In this document: in pieces, positions 45,002-55,070 of the stretch
Layout: each line of letters begins with the position of its first letter
Position numbering within the stretch: the stretch's first letter is position 1
Source: Isoperla grammatica
Taxonomy: Eukaryota > Arthropoda > Insecta > Plecoptera > Perlodidae
Direction: 5' to 3'
Assembly: GCA_945910005.1 (NCBI GenBank)
Contig: OX246747.1
Span: 11,169,225-11,233,224 of the forward strand
Length of the DNA stretch: 64,000 bases
Notes under the pieces: generated by a model
What the model was told of the DNA's origin: nothing
Database searches by the model: none
What the model saw: only the letters and a program-made list of their open reading frames with translations
Position numbers and translations under genes: made by a program

Positions 45002-45330
45002 CTAGCCCCACTCCACTATAAGCGATACCTTACACGCGCGTAGGGATCGCCTCAGGCGGAACACAATCGGCCATGATGGATTTGTGGCTCGCGCACACGC
45101 CATGAGATTCCGAAGTCGTGTATTCCTGTCCCACGCTGCGCTGAAGTGCGAAGATTGACTTGACCGACAGAAGTGAAAATATGTTGTAGCAAAACCCACA
45201 TGTTGAACCACCAGCCCCGGTAACCTCGGCAACAGAGTCGGCAGAGTAGTGTAACGGTAAAATGTATTAGATTCGTTATGTTTAATCTAGGTTTATGTGT
45301 ACTGGTGAGAATCAAAGTTTATGCGTTCCA
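45002..45330 (-). pseudogene. RCC1-like degenerate fragment, copy 3
   Basis: Third copy of the same piece (LPGLVVQHVGFATTYFHF), with one extra base deleted near 45145 relative to copy 2. The array ends at about 45337, where the sequence leaves the shared unit. Confidence 0.42.
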
Positions 45331-45337
45331 TGTTTAG

Positions 45338-46068
45338 GTTCGCTTCCGTATTTTTGGTATGTTATGGACTACTATATTATATGACTATTTATACGCTATG
45401 GGCTCCTTGTCACGCAGCCTTGGCCCTATGCAATGCTTGTATTGGCCTAGGCTAGAGGCCTGGCCTAGGTCATAGTGATGCATCTTAAATGTGAAACGAG
45501 CGTTCGTTAGGACATTGTGTTAATGCTAGGCATACATTAATTTGTCATAGGTGGAGGAAGAAGCCTGGTTTCAAAGATCACACCCTGCAAAAGCAGGTGC
45601 TAGGCTTCATTCCTGGGACTGCTGTATCCCTTCATAACCGGTTTGACAGCGATGCCACCTACTGTAGGTCTGTGGGTAAGTAGGCCTAGCATGGCTCATG
45701 ACATTTTATGAACATACAAGCTATTTATTTTACTTATGCAGTATTAGGCCTATTCAAGGATAGATGCCAATTCGTTGTTGAGATTGGACCTTAAGAATTC
45801 AAAAATACAATAACATGAATAAATAAGTAAGTAAGTAAGTAAGAATTTATTAGTCCGGTAGATTCATACAGGGCGACAATAGATCCTTAATTCAAGAATA
45901 TAATAATTGAAGACTATAGGCCTAGTGTGGACTGCTGCTATTGTGATCAGGCACATCCCATTTGAATATGTATTGTTATATACTTCTCTTTACGTATACC
46001 AGATAGCCTATGCTAATTCACTAATACTTCTAGCTCTTGTATACTGGTGGTATCATGTGCTGCTTGTT
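45338..46068 (+). other. intron-like DNA with one possible exon
   Basis: An open stretch at about 45550-45675 (reading RRKKPGFKDHTLQKQVLG in one frame) ends at a donor-like GGGTAAGTAGG. It precedes the Harbinger exon at 46069 and could be its upstream exon, but I recognise no motif. A (TAAG)n run lies at 45823-45844. Confidence 0.3.
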
Positions 46069-46596
46069 ATTTGACAGGAGCCTCAGGATATCCGTTGGAG
46101 GCCCACCTTCCTACCCCTGTACGAAACCCGGATCCTGGCGCCGTAACTAGGGTTGCCAGACGTCCCGATAAAATCGGGACCGTCCCGATTTTAGGTATTG
46201 TGTCCCGCGTCCCGATTCGTTTTGTATCGGGACCATATGCTATCCCGATTTTTAAAAATGTAGCAACTTCACTATAAAATCAGCGTTTCGGTCTCTCTCG
46301 GCTCGCCACTTCATCGGGGCTTTCTGGTTTTTGCACTACACAAACGACAGTATTTCAGTATTGCATTCACTCCGGTATTTTTTCTGAAACGCTCAGAAAA
46401 CGCTCTAAAAACTCTGATTTCAAAATGTTTCGTCTGCGGCGCTGTTGTTGGGGGGCACGACCCCCAAACCCCCCAGCTGCACCGCGGACCGCATAATGTC
46501 CCGATTTTTTATAATTGTCATCTGGCAACCCTAGCCGTAACACGCTACAATAACAGCCATATGTCCACTAGGAGCTGCATTGAGCGTTGTTTTAGA
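46069..46596 (+). pseudogene. PIF/Harbinger transposase exon split by a hAT MITE
   Basis: After an acceptor-like TTATTTGACAG the frame reads ASGYPLEAHLPTPVRNPDP, GAVT, is interrupted by the MITE at 46148-46533, and continues RYNNSHMSTRSCIERCF before a repeat-head fragment cuts it at 46597. It matches GDSGYPLxxxLLTPxxNP...RYNxxHxxTRxxIERCFG of Harbinger transposases. The Asp of the GDSGYP motif, a catalytic residue, reads as Ala here (GASGYP), unless the codon is completed differently by splicing. Catalytic Glu is present (IERC). Dead by truncation. Confidence 0.72.
46148..46533. mobile_element. 386-bp hAT MITE
   Basis: 8-bp target duplication GCCGTAAC at 46140-46147 and 46534-46541. Terminal inverted repeats TAGGGTTGCCAGA / TCTGGCAACCCTA are perfect over 13 bp. 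Sub-terminal region rich in TCCCGAT / ATCGGGA words. No coding capacity. Confidence 0.95.
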
Positions 46597-46631
46597 TGAT
46601 TGATTGACTAATGGGGCTTAACGTCTCATAT
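46597..46631 (+). repeat. GCTTAACGTC family, 35-bp head A fragment
   Basis: GATTGATTGACTAATGGGGC followed by TTAACGTCTCATATT, then an abrupt switch to repeat E. A very short copy with an intact 5' end is unusual for this family. Confidence 0.75.
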
Positions 46632-47010
46632 TAACATCTCTATTAGGCCGTCATTACAAAAGCCCCCTAATCTACAGCTAGTGAAAACTGATAGTTTAAC
46701 AAATTGGTAATTAAATTTGGCAGCGGGAGGCAAATACCAACTTACGAACATCACAATTCAGCTGGCGGCAAAATCATTTGAAAATTTTTAAACCATGTTA
46801 AATTTAAGCATGCTACTAAGCAAAGTTTGCAGGGGGACATAGTACTAAATAACGACCATTTGCAATTTTAAAATATGTAATGCATTTTGTTTCATGAGTG
46901 CTTGTGGATGGAGATTTACTTGACTTGTATATATTTTAAAAATCAAGAAGATGAAATAGCATCAGTGGAAGGCCTGAATTCTGAGTTTCCAGTTGTATAG
47001 TTCTACATTA
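46632..47010 (+). repeat. dispersed repeat E, copy 2
   Basis: Same orientation as 16733-17116. Here the frame is broken by several indels. Its left edge coincides with the end of the short head fragment. Confidence 0.85.
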
Positions 47011-47208
47011 TGTGTCCCACACAATGTGTCAAATTGCATTGAGGCCTAAAAATTATTTGGGATCATACCTCGGACTAACAATTATATTTATAGTACAACG
47101 CCTGTTCTGTTAACAGGCAAGCAAAGCAATACCTGATCTAACATCGAGCAACATCCTATACAGACGAGGAGGGAGAAGCTAAACCAAGATACCTTTTTCT
47201 TTGAGCAG

Positions 47209-47423
47209 GCGGCGAAACCGTGTGCTATAGCACAGACAACATAACTGTACAGGCAGCGCTAACACTATTGATTGGTGCATATTTTGTTCTCGATTCCCAT
47301 TATCCTATTGTTTACACAAACCTTTTAACGTTCTTAGAAAGAAAACTTTTACAAACTGTCGAAAATCCTCGATTCAGAGGGAGTATTACTTTCAACAAGT
47401 TTGTGAAAGAGTACTGCAAGTAA
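47209..47423 (+). other. probable 3'-terminal coding exon, unknown gene
   Basis: A strong acceptor (ACCTTTTTCTTTGAGCAG) opens a frame that ends at TAA 47421-47423: STDNITVQAALTLLIGAYFV, then SHYPIVYTNLLTFLERKLL and ITFNKFVKEYCK. The hydrophobic helix followed by a YP..Y.N...FLE pattern recalls the C-terminal end of SAMD3-like and related uncharacterised animal proteins, in which LLxxxYYVFNxxYPKxxxNxxxFLE occurs. That match is from memory of a pattern and is tentative. No other exon of the gene is recognisable in the 300 bp upstream. Confidence 0.45.
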
Positions 47424-47693
47424 ATATATTGTAATATAACGCTTTCTGCAAACTGCCCCCACAACACTTCTTTTTACTGAAAGTGACGGGATTCGGCCCC
47501 TTGGTCTGGAGCGAGCCTTACCCCGATTAACCTTTAAGTATCAAAGTACATGTAACACGGTTTTCTAGGCTAGGGACTGAAAGCGTTACATCGATGGTAG
47601 CAAAGCCTAACGGTTTCCTAGGAAATGTGCAGAGGATATCTCGGGCTAAAAAAACACTGCAATCAATGAAGAACATATCTTTATATTATATTG

Positions 47694-48402
47694 ATTGATT
47701 GATTATTTGGGCTTAATGTCTCATATTTTTGCAACGAGGCTAATCGAGACAATGATTGATTAATGGGGCTTAACGTCTCATATTTATGCAACGATGGCTA
47801 ATCGAGACGATGAGCGGGTGATAATGATGAGAAAGATGATAATGAAGAATGAGTGGGTGATATATGAAGATGAAATAGGTAGGAGGGCGGGGAAGAAAAG
47901 GGAAGGGGTGGAAACGGGAGTGGGGAGGATGTGGACTGCATTTCGTCGACTTTTTCTCCTTGACCTGTCCGGCTAGGGTGGCCCTACCAGAAGCATACGC
48001 TTCCGCCGGCATAGCTCTCGGGATCACCAAAGCACGCAAACCTGCCCACCACGATAAGGTAGCAGTCCCTGGGCAGGGGGAGGGGGAGGAGGGAGTATCG
48101 ATTATTTGGGCTTAACGTCTCATATTTTTGCAATGAGGCTAATCGAGACAATGAGTGGGTGATATATGAAGATGAAATAGGGGGCTGTTTGGAGGAAAGG
48201 GGCCAATAGGAGGGCGGGGTGGAAAGGGGAAGGGGGAGGAAAGGGGATTGGGGTGTGGACTGCACTTCGTCTGACTTCTCCTCCTCGACCAGTCCGGCTA
48301 GGGTGGCCCTACCAGAAGCATACGCTTCCGCCGGCATAGCTCTCGGGATCACAAAAGCACGCAAACCTGCCCACCACGATAAGGTAGCAGTCCCTGGGCA
48401 GG
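47694..48402 (+). repeat. composite of two B-T1 copies with a nested A head
   Basis: The whole block is bounded by an 11-bp duplication TATATTATATT (47683-47693 and 48403-48413). Inside: a B head, an A head nested after GACAATGA (about 47755-47850), the rest of the first B body with T1 (ends 48077), a short G-rich linker, and a second full B-T1 (about 48098-48402). One outer duplication for two elements suggests they moved as a dimer. Confidence 0.8.
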
Positions 48403-48839
48403 TATATTATATTCCTAAACAAACTCAATTATAAACTTGGATAAACATTATACGTGATAGTGTTGAGTAATATTGCTGAATGTTATTTATATACCTAGAA
48501 GCATTAGTTTAAAAAAAAAGACAGTTGTAAGAAATTAAGATGAGTAGTGTAGACTTGATAAAGTCTAATTATGAAACGAGAGCACTTGACCCGCACCGTT
48601 TTGAGGAACGGTGCCCTATTGTCGAATACGTTCATTATCAAAAGCACTCAATTTACATTTATAAATTAACAGTGAATTTATATTTACTTTTTGTACACGA
48701 ATCAACACTGAATTTACATTTCCAACTGACAATAGAACAGGCTTTAACCAGTGGTAACTTCGTTACCCAAAGTAGGTTATAAGATTAATTTCCCCCAAAA
48801 AGTTTACAAGCCGAGCAACATCTCATGGCCGTCGCTTTA
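48403..48839 (+). other. AT-rich DNA with an unrecognised small frame
   Basis: An 80-codon frame at 48540-48782 (MSSVDLIKSNYETRAL...) has no motif I know. It may belong with the nuclease remnant that follows. Confidence 0.3.
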
Positions 48840-49125
48840 AAGTGACGCAATCAAAGCATATGAAAAACTTATGAATGTGACCGTTAAGAAGTGTGGCTTA
48901 ATAGTTCACCCAGATCAACCCTACCTGGCTACATCACCTGATGGATTAGTAGGAGAAGACACCGTAATCGAAGTCTTGTGCCCATATGTGTCGCGCAACT
49001 GGATGATAACCCCTGAAACTGTACCATTTCTAACTGTTGTTAAGGGTTATTTGGTACTGAAAAGCAATACTTATGGGGTATACAAATGGCCCACCTTGCT
49101 ATTGCCACACAGCACATTCTAGAGA
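48840..49125 (+). pseudogene. YqaJ-like recombinase (PD-(D/E)XK nuclease) fragment
   Basis: Plus-strand frame: DAIKAYEKLMNVTVKKCGL, HPDQPYLATSPDGLVGED, VIEVLCPYVSRN and KGYLVLKSNTYGVYK, then a frameshift to VQMAHLAIATQHIL. The SPDG and following E-x-(K)CP order is that of YqaJ-type phage-like exonucleases, which occur in animal genomes mainly inside mobile elements. In YqaJ the metal-binding motif is usually ExKCP; here it reads EVLCP, so the Lys is lost. With the frameshift it is dead. Its relation to the MULE gene 800 bp downstream is unknown. Confidence 0.65.
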
Positions 49126-49506
49126 TGCTCAAAACTCTCGGAGCATCTTTTTAAAGGCGACGCCCCTTCAATAAAAAACACTCGATGTATGCAACTCAAC
49201 TTTGTTTCTAATAAAGGTAGCTCGCTCATCAATATTGTACAAATCGGTAACCGTTCCGCCGATCGTCCTTGTTTTTTCTCCGGTCGGTAGGTGACCAATC
49301 TGTGGGAGAGTGACTTTTGCATTATTTTTCTATCTCGTCAGTTGCTTTAACTCGGATATAACCCTTATCATCGGATCTGTACATCTTTTTATTTCCTGTT
49401 AGTTGAACATGAAGAAATTTATGACATCGACATCATTTTAAGTAACATCGACAGTAACAGTGCAAAACTTTACTGAGGGCAGACCCCCAACCCCCAACTT
49501 TTCTTT

Positions 49507-49830
49507 CCAGTGATAGTGCACGTGTGTTTAACTACACTTTTTAATTTTTGTTAAGTGTTTAGATTTGTTATAACCTCACAGGTACGTACATAAAGAACAA
49601 CAGGGCGCCCGCGGGCCTTCAAGTGCTAGGTAAGGTGTCCAGTGATAGTGTGCGTGTGTTTAACTACACTTTTTAATTTTTGTTTAGTGTTTAGATTTGT
49701 TGTAACCTCACAGGTACGTACATAAAGAACAACAGGGCGCCCGCGAGCCTTTAAGTGCTAGGTAAGGTGTCCAGTGATAGTGGGCGTGCGTTTAACTACA
49801 TTTTTAATTTACGAATTTTTTAAGACGGGG
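49507..49830 (+). repeat. 132-bp tandem repeat upstream of the MULE gene
   Basis: CCAGTGATAGTG starts units at 49507, 49639 and 49771 (2.4 copies). Each unit has GTGTTTAACTAC, AGATTTGTT(A/G)TAACC and GGGCGCCCGCG words. Subterminal tandem repeats are common near MULE ends, so this may be part of the element's terminal region. Confidence 0.85.
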
Positions 49831-49936
49831 CCGGTAAAGTGTTCGTACGGGAAGTGTGAAAATAATAAATAGGCGTTTTCAGAACTGATTAGTATGCAAT
49901 TATTGCAGAAAAGAGATTTTTCGTGGCGGCCTATCT

Positions 49937-52900
49937 ATGCGCACGTTCACGACGTCCAATATGCAAAAACCCCTTAAGACATTCCATGTGCGTCAAATCA
50001 AACAATTCGATGAAGAACTAGAAGATGATGCGAGGTAAGCTTCTAATTATTTTATTTTCGGTTGTCTACTTTAGTTTTATATTGTCTTTAATCTCAATTC
50101 CTTGTGAGCATCAGGCGTGGCTGTATAATCAGGAGTGAGTTTACCGTGTAGGGCTTCACCATTGTACCTGATTTTTAAACTGACTTTGACAGCTAAGCCT
50201 AGACCCTAGGAGGTGTCTGTAAACCCACTAGGCCCCAGCTTGAATAGCCCTAGGCCTAGTGTGCGGTGAATTAGTGAGTCATGATAAACCTAGGAACAGA
50301 ACACTTTTTTGGCACTTCAGAATACGTGATTATTTAGGCTAGCCTATCAGTTAGCGCGAGGCCAGATTAGTTTTCAAACCATAAGTATAAATTGACAATT
50401 AATCTATTTTAACCTCGTTTCTAGCGAGCTCCGGAACAACTGAAACCTTCATGGGAGAACTTAAGGTGAAGGTATCTAGGTATCGTTACTTTTTTAAATT
50501 AAGTTTTTTTATGAAGGTTTATAAATATTGATATGTCAGCAAATAGTGGTTTAAAAAAATTCTACAATTTTATTTTTTAAGTGCAACGATAGCTGTTTAA
50601 GTTTTAACGTTCAGTACTAACACTTCTAGACCATATTTGTCAAGTACACGAAAATGTAGTATGCTATAGGTTGTTATCTTAGAAATGATGGTATACAATT
50701 TTAAAACACAATTATGTGTAAAGTATTATTGTATATGTAAAATTATATGTAAAAATTATTTGTAAAAGTGGAAAGAAAATGAGGAGGTGTCAAAATTCTC
50801 CTCTTTTACCAAGGCATCAAACAAAACATGCAATGATGTAGAACATCATTACTTCACATGTCAGTTTGATGCCCAAAATAAAACTCATAGACAGTCAACT
50901 GAGCACTATAGATTAACATCTCAAAAGTGGAGTAAGGGCCAAATACATTCATTACATTGCCCAGCTCGAATGTTAGTAGCTGTTAGGGAACAGGGGGTGA
51001 ATGTAGAATACATATCATCTCATAATAATGCATTAACGTTTGAAAACTGTAAATACCAAAGAATTCCAGAAAGTACCCGTTCTTTTATCAAAGGAACTTT
51101 AGCCATGGGGGTTGTCACAGAAATAGTTAAAAACGTTCTACAATCTAATGCTGGTTTGAGAGGAAATCGAGATGGTCAGGTGTTTCCCCTCAAAGAACAT
51201 TATGTTACTTCAACATACTTAAACAAAGTTAAAACGAACATGAAGGGGCAAGGGCGGATTGCGGACGATGCTACTTCTGTGTCGGCTCGTGTTCATGCGA
51301 TGCTTAAGGAAGAAGATAATCCTATTATTGTATATAAATCACAAGGAATGGATACAGTTATTGGGAACAAAGCTTTAGATAATCTACCCCACAGTCATGA
51401 TTTGTTTGCATTAGGCATACAAACACAGGCACAGTTTGCAATGATGGAGAAGGGATGTGAGAAGGTGTTGTGTCTAGATGCAACTCATTCAACAACACAC
51501 TATGATTTCTACTTAATTAATTTAATTGTCCCTGATGAGTATGGTGTAGGCTATCCAGTTGCTCACTTTATCACCAATAAACAAGATTGCGACACTTTAA
51601 GTCTTCTATTAGATAGTATAAAAAGCAGAAGCACTAAAAAACTCAACATAAATGTACTAATGACAGATGACGACAATAGTGGATGGGATGCTGTGCAGCA
51701 AGTGTTTGGTGATGATATTAAACACTTGTTGTGTCTAAGGCATGTGCATCGCACTTGGCAAAGACAGACACGTGCATTCATTCGTGACCCCAATGTTCAA
51801 AGTAGAGTGTATGCGTCCATAGTTACACTTATGGAGGAGCGAGATGTCCACATATTTCAGAAAATGACTAAAAACTTTATCTCTACGTTTAAAGCTGTTT
51901 GTCCAGAGTTTGTTAGTTATTTTCAAAAACATTACTTGAACAGACCTGAAGTCTGGGCTAAATGTTATAGGAATTTCCACCATGGTAACACAGACACTAA
52001 CATGTATTGCGAATCATTTCACAATAAACCTCAAAGAAAGTATCTTAAACGTAAGCAAAACAAACGGGTTGATGTTTTACAAGAGACATTCTTTTAGAAA
52101 TGGAAAGGGACCGTTTTCTTGAACATGATTTTAAGAAAAAAACCAACGCATTAACCTCAGAAGTACCTGCGTCACATCATAAACGGCATGAAGCTGGCTT
52201 AAAAATTTCCGAAAGTGATGTAAGGCAGTTCAATCCTAGTATTTGGCAGGTTATATCACAGAACAAATCTAAAAGTGCGAACAATTTGATTTACTCAGTA
52301 GAAAAGATTGGAGATGCTTGCAACTCCGATTTCTGCTTTCAAAGATGCTTAGAGTTGTCATGTCTCGGTTTATGTAGCCACAACTACCATTGCTCATGTC
52401 CAGATATCAGTGGTCTTTGTAAACACATTCATAAAGTACATTCATTAGGGATGCGGAATGTTGTTCAGGATACAACTATCAGTCCAAGTAACGAAGTTCC
52501 TGATAGTGAATCGATAGTTATGTTTACTACACCAGATGTGAGTCAAGAGAACACAAGTGACAATACTTATCAATCTGTAGAAGAATGCTTACATTATCTT
52601 AAGGAACTAAAATCATTTGTAAACAAACCCAATATTCATAGGTTAATGATGCGAAACCTTAAAACAACTTTAAAAGATCTTGTTAAACAATGTAGAGAGG
52701 TTGCCGATAGTACATTTGAACAACCATCGGAATTGACTCCAACAAAACGTGTTTATAATAATGAAAATGTAGAACCTCAAACCACACCCAAACTTCATCG
52801 TACCACATTGAAACGAAAGCCATCTTGCAGTCCATTCATAAGACCAAGTCTCGAAGAAAGGAAAAAAGTTAAAATATCTCTTCTAAACTCAAATTCAAAC

Positions 52901-52978
52901 AACACACTGGAAGTGCTACCTACAAGTACTCATCAACCCAAAACCCTCGTAAAATTATGCATGCAGTACATCCTGTAA
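49937..52978 (+). pseudogene. MULE (Mutator-like) transposase with SWIM finger
   Basis: Exon 1 (49937-50034) encodes MRTFTTSNMQKPLKTFHV to a GTAAGC donor. Exon 2 is likely 50429-50471 (SGTTETFMGELKVK), then exon 3 opens at 50769 with WKENEEVSKFSSFTKASNK. Exon 3 holds the MULE domain: CLDATHST (first Asp), LMTDDDNSGWDAVQQVF (second Asp), LCLRHVHRTW, and MYCESFHNK (Glu), then RKYLKRKQNKRVDVLQ. A frameshift near 52085 makes TAG; the other frame continues EMERDRFLEHDFKK to a SWIM zinc finger (HYHCSCPDISGLCKHIH). MULE transposases cut at 8-11 bp duplicated targets; SWIM fingers are their usual C-terminal companion. The first two exons are inferred from phase and splice sites. A second frameshift near 52965 leads into the protease part. 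Confidence 0.85.
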
Positions 52979-53783
52979 ATACAAAGGTGACACAAATAAA
53001 AGCGTACATTGTCCAAGCTTCATAAAGGTCGATACAAACACTTCCACGAAAAGTAATAATCAACTTTCATTCAAAACATTTGACTCGTGTAGATCTGCCC
53101 GGACATATGAACGTGCTAAGCCCTTCACTCCACCCATCACAAATGCAACAGAACTTTTGAATCCACTAATAGAGGTAAATCCTGAAATAAATATTAGTCT
53201 CCTTCACTTTAAATCCCTTGAGCCAAAAGTTAGTGCAAGTGATATGGAAAGTCTAATGGAAGCAGACTCCTCATTTCATACGGATTGGCTTTATGATGCA
53301 ATTATAAATGCTTACATACACAAGAGTTGTCAAAATAGTTCACGTGCTTTGTATTGTACAACAACAGCCTCTTGTTCAATCTTAAAAAATATGAACAATG
53401 AACGCCTTTGGAAAACCGACAATCTCTAAACCCAAGATTTCATTCTTGTACCTTGTAATGTACAATCCCATTGGGTCTTGTTTGTTGGCAGGCCCAAAAT
53501 ACAGGTTATAGGATTGTATGATTCCCTTTACATGGCATGTCGTCCTATATATGGGACATTCATAAATAATTTAAAGTCTTTACTAAACAGGAAACTTCAC
53601 TTCACTCCTAGCAATGAATGGAAGATATCCTGTCCCCCACATGCTATGCAATCTGATATGATAAGCTGTGGTGTTTACGTTTGCTATTTTGTGAAATGTC
53701 TCTTAACCGGGAAAGATTGTACTGACGTTGTAAATGCAACTTCTTTCAGGCAGGAAATCTATAATACCTTAACTCAACAATAA
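52979..53783 (+). pseudogene. ULP1-like (C48) cysteine protease domain of the MULE protein
   Basis: In the frame entered after the shift near 52965, a Cys-rich piece (CKYKGDTNKSVHCPSF) and a linker lead to MEADSSFHTDWLYDAIINAY. After an in-frame TAA at 53427 the domain continues in the same frame: SHWVLFV (catalytic His), YDSLY (Asp), MQSDMISCGVYVC (Gln, then nucleophilic Cys). This is the catalytic order of SUMO-protease-type C48 enzymes. All four active-site residues are present. Fusion of MULE transposase with ULP1 proteases is known from plants (Kaonashi-like) and some other lineages. The gene is broken by two frameshifts (one upstream) and one stop. Confidence 0.8.
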
Positions 53784-54060
53784 GGCATTTGATAGTGCAG
53801 GCCTATGCATTAATGTAAAAGAAAGTCACAAGCCTCGCCATGCAATGCCTATTCTCCCTCTCTCCTTCTCTGTCTCTATCTGTATGTACTAAACGTGGTC
53901 GTTGCGTGGCGATGCGGGGCAGCTCAGTCGTTGCTGAGTCTATCCGCCCCCTGCGACTGCACGGAAAACTGTCTGTAAGTTTCTCGTCGTGCATTTTGCA
54001 ATATATTGTTTTCAATTCCCATTCACTTTTTTCTCCTCTTTCATTTGGTGTCGTTAAATT
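53784..54060. other. unassigned DNA
   Basis: A CT-rich patch (CTCTCTCCTTCTCTGTCTC) near 53864; otherwise nothing. May include the right end of the MULE. Confidence 0.35.
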
Positions 54061-54072
54061 TAATGTTTTTGG

Positions 54073-54530
54073 ATGCTCGCAATGAGCAACCCAATGCCTC
54101 AGGATTTTCTAAAATCCAAGGCGTTGTTGGGTCCGACAACGAAGGATGAGCGAGGCAAGGCCTCAAAAGTAACCCTGGCCCGTAAAGATCGAACCGAGCC
54201 ACTGTGCTCCCTGTTCACAGGGGGCTTAAGGTCTCGACTACCATCGGCCCTGTAGTGGATGCCCTCAGTGCACTGGCGGCACCCAGTACCGACCCCAAAA
54301 ACGTAAGTGAGCTGGCTCAGCTAGCCATTCGCCCCGTGACCGTCCTAGCTGTCCCCAAGATGGACAGACGCCCACAGCTCAGCCGTTCACTGTCGGACAT
54401 CCCGACAGTGACCAACACTGACGAGGCTGTGAGTACAGTAGTGGCTGGTTCATCCAGCGCACAACAGTTGGCGTCAGCCTCGTCGATCCCCGCATCCCAG
54501 TACAGTAGTGAGGCAAGTGAAAGACATTAA
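54073..54530 (+). pseudogene. unknown decayed frame, gag-like composition
   Basis: Frame one from ATG at 54082 gives MSNPMPQDFLKSKALLG and KDERGKASKVTLARKDR. A frameshift near 54220 (in a GGGGG run) moves it to VSTTIGPVVDALSALAAP, STDPKNVSELAQLAI, RPVTVLAVPKMDRRPQLS and SSIPASQYSSEASERH, then TAA. It is Ser/Ala/Pro-rich with no cysteines, which resembles gag or ORF1 segments, but no diagnostic domain is present. Confidence 0.3.
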
Positions 54531-54539
54531 CCAGCGTGC

Positions 54540-55070
54540 GAGCGGGACACACGAGCTACACAAGGCTCAACGCTCTGAGGGTAAAATGGAGTCGTCATAC
54601 GAGTTCAAGATGGCGGCAGTGTAACGTTGTGAGCGCGTACGCACCGTGTTTTGACTCGATTTTGGTGGTTTTTATTGCGTTTTGGAAGTTTTAGTTCAAA
54701 ACACCGTCGGGCCCAAGTTGTATCCAGATTATTTTGGCCGCCATCTTGGAAAATGTCGGCCGAATCCCAGTTTTCCTCTTTTAACTCGGAAACGGTAAAA
54801 GATATCAAAAATATTTAAGTAACCTACCATCTACCATCAGGGCAACCAGCGTGGATATGGAAGCACATTCAGACAGCGAAGCTAGCGAGATAGAAGACAC
54901 AGACAACAGAGGATTCATCCAGCCTAACGGAAGCGTAAAGCGCGCAGAAGCAGTACGGAAGACCTTACCGTGATTGTCAAAACGGCCAACTCATTTGCTG
55001 CCCTGGCTAAGCAACACCAGCCAACCCAACTCGAACAAGAACAAACTGACGCACCAGACTACTAAAAACT
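54540..55070 (+). other. possible continuation exons of the unknown frame
   Basis: A possible exon end (ELHKAQRSEG at about 54598, donor GTAAAA) and a possible exon after an acceptor CATCTACCATCAG at 54840: SVDMEAHSDSEASEIEDTD, then RGFIQPNG. After a frameshift, TVIVKTANSFAALAKQHQPT runs to TAG near 55070. Acidic then polar; no family recognised. Confidence 0.25.

Larger units (their letters stand above)
40809..45337 (-). repeat. tandem array of SINA / RCC1 / integrase units
   Basis: Three direct copies: 40827-42540 (about 1.71 kb), 42541-44756 (about 2.2 kb, longer because of two repeat insertions) and 44757-45337 (internally deleted). Each full unit has, on the plus strand from left to right, an integrase edge, a SINA-domain piece, a GTCTTGGCTTGGACTTGGAG stretch, an RCC1-like piece and the integrase C-terminus. 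Copies 1 and 2 are highly similar, so copy 1 shows the empty site for both repeats inserted in copy 2. Confidence 0.9.

Noticed and set aside
40809..45337. LTR pair delimiting a retrotransposon in the tandem array
   Set aside because: The repeats are whole tandem units, and no TG...CA bounded LTRs or primer-binding site were seen.
46047..46277. A single 76-codon gene across 46047-46277
   Set aside because: The frame joins a Harbinger exon to MITE sequence and is an artefact of the insertion.
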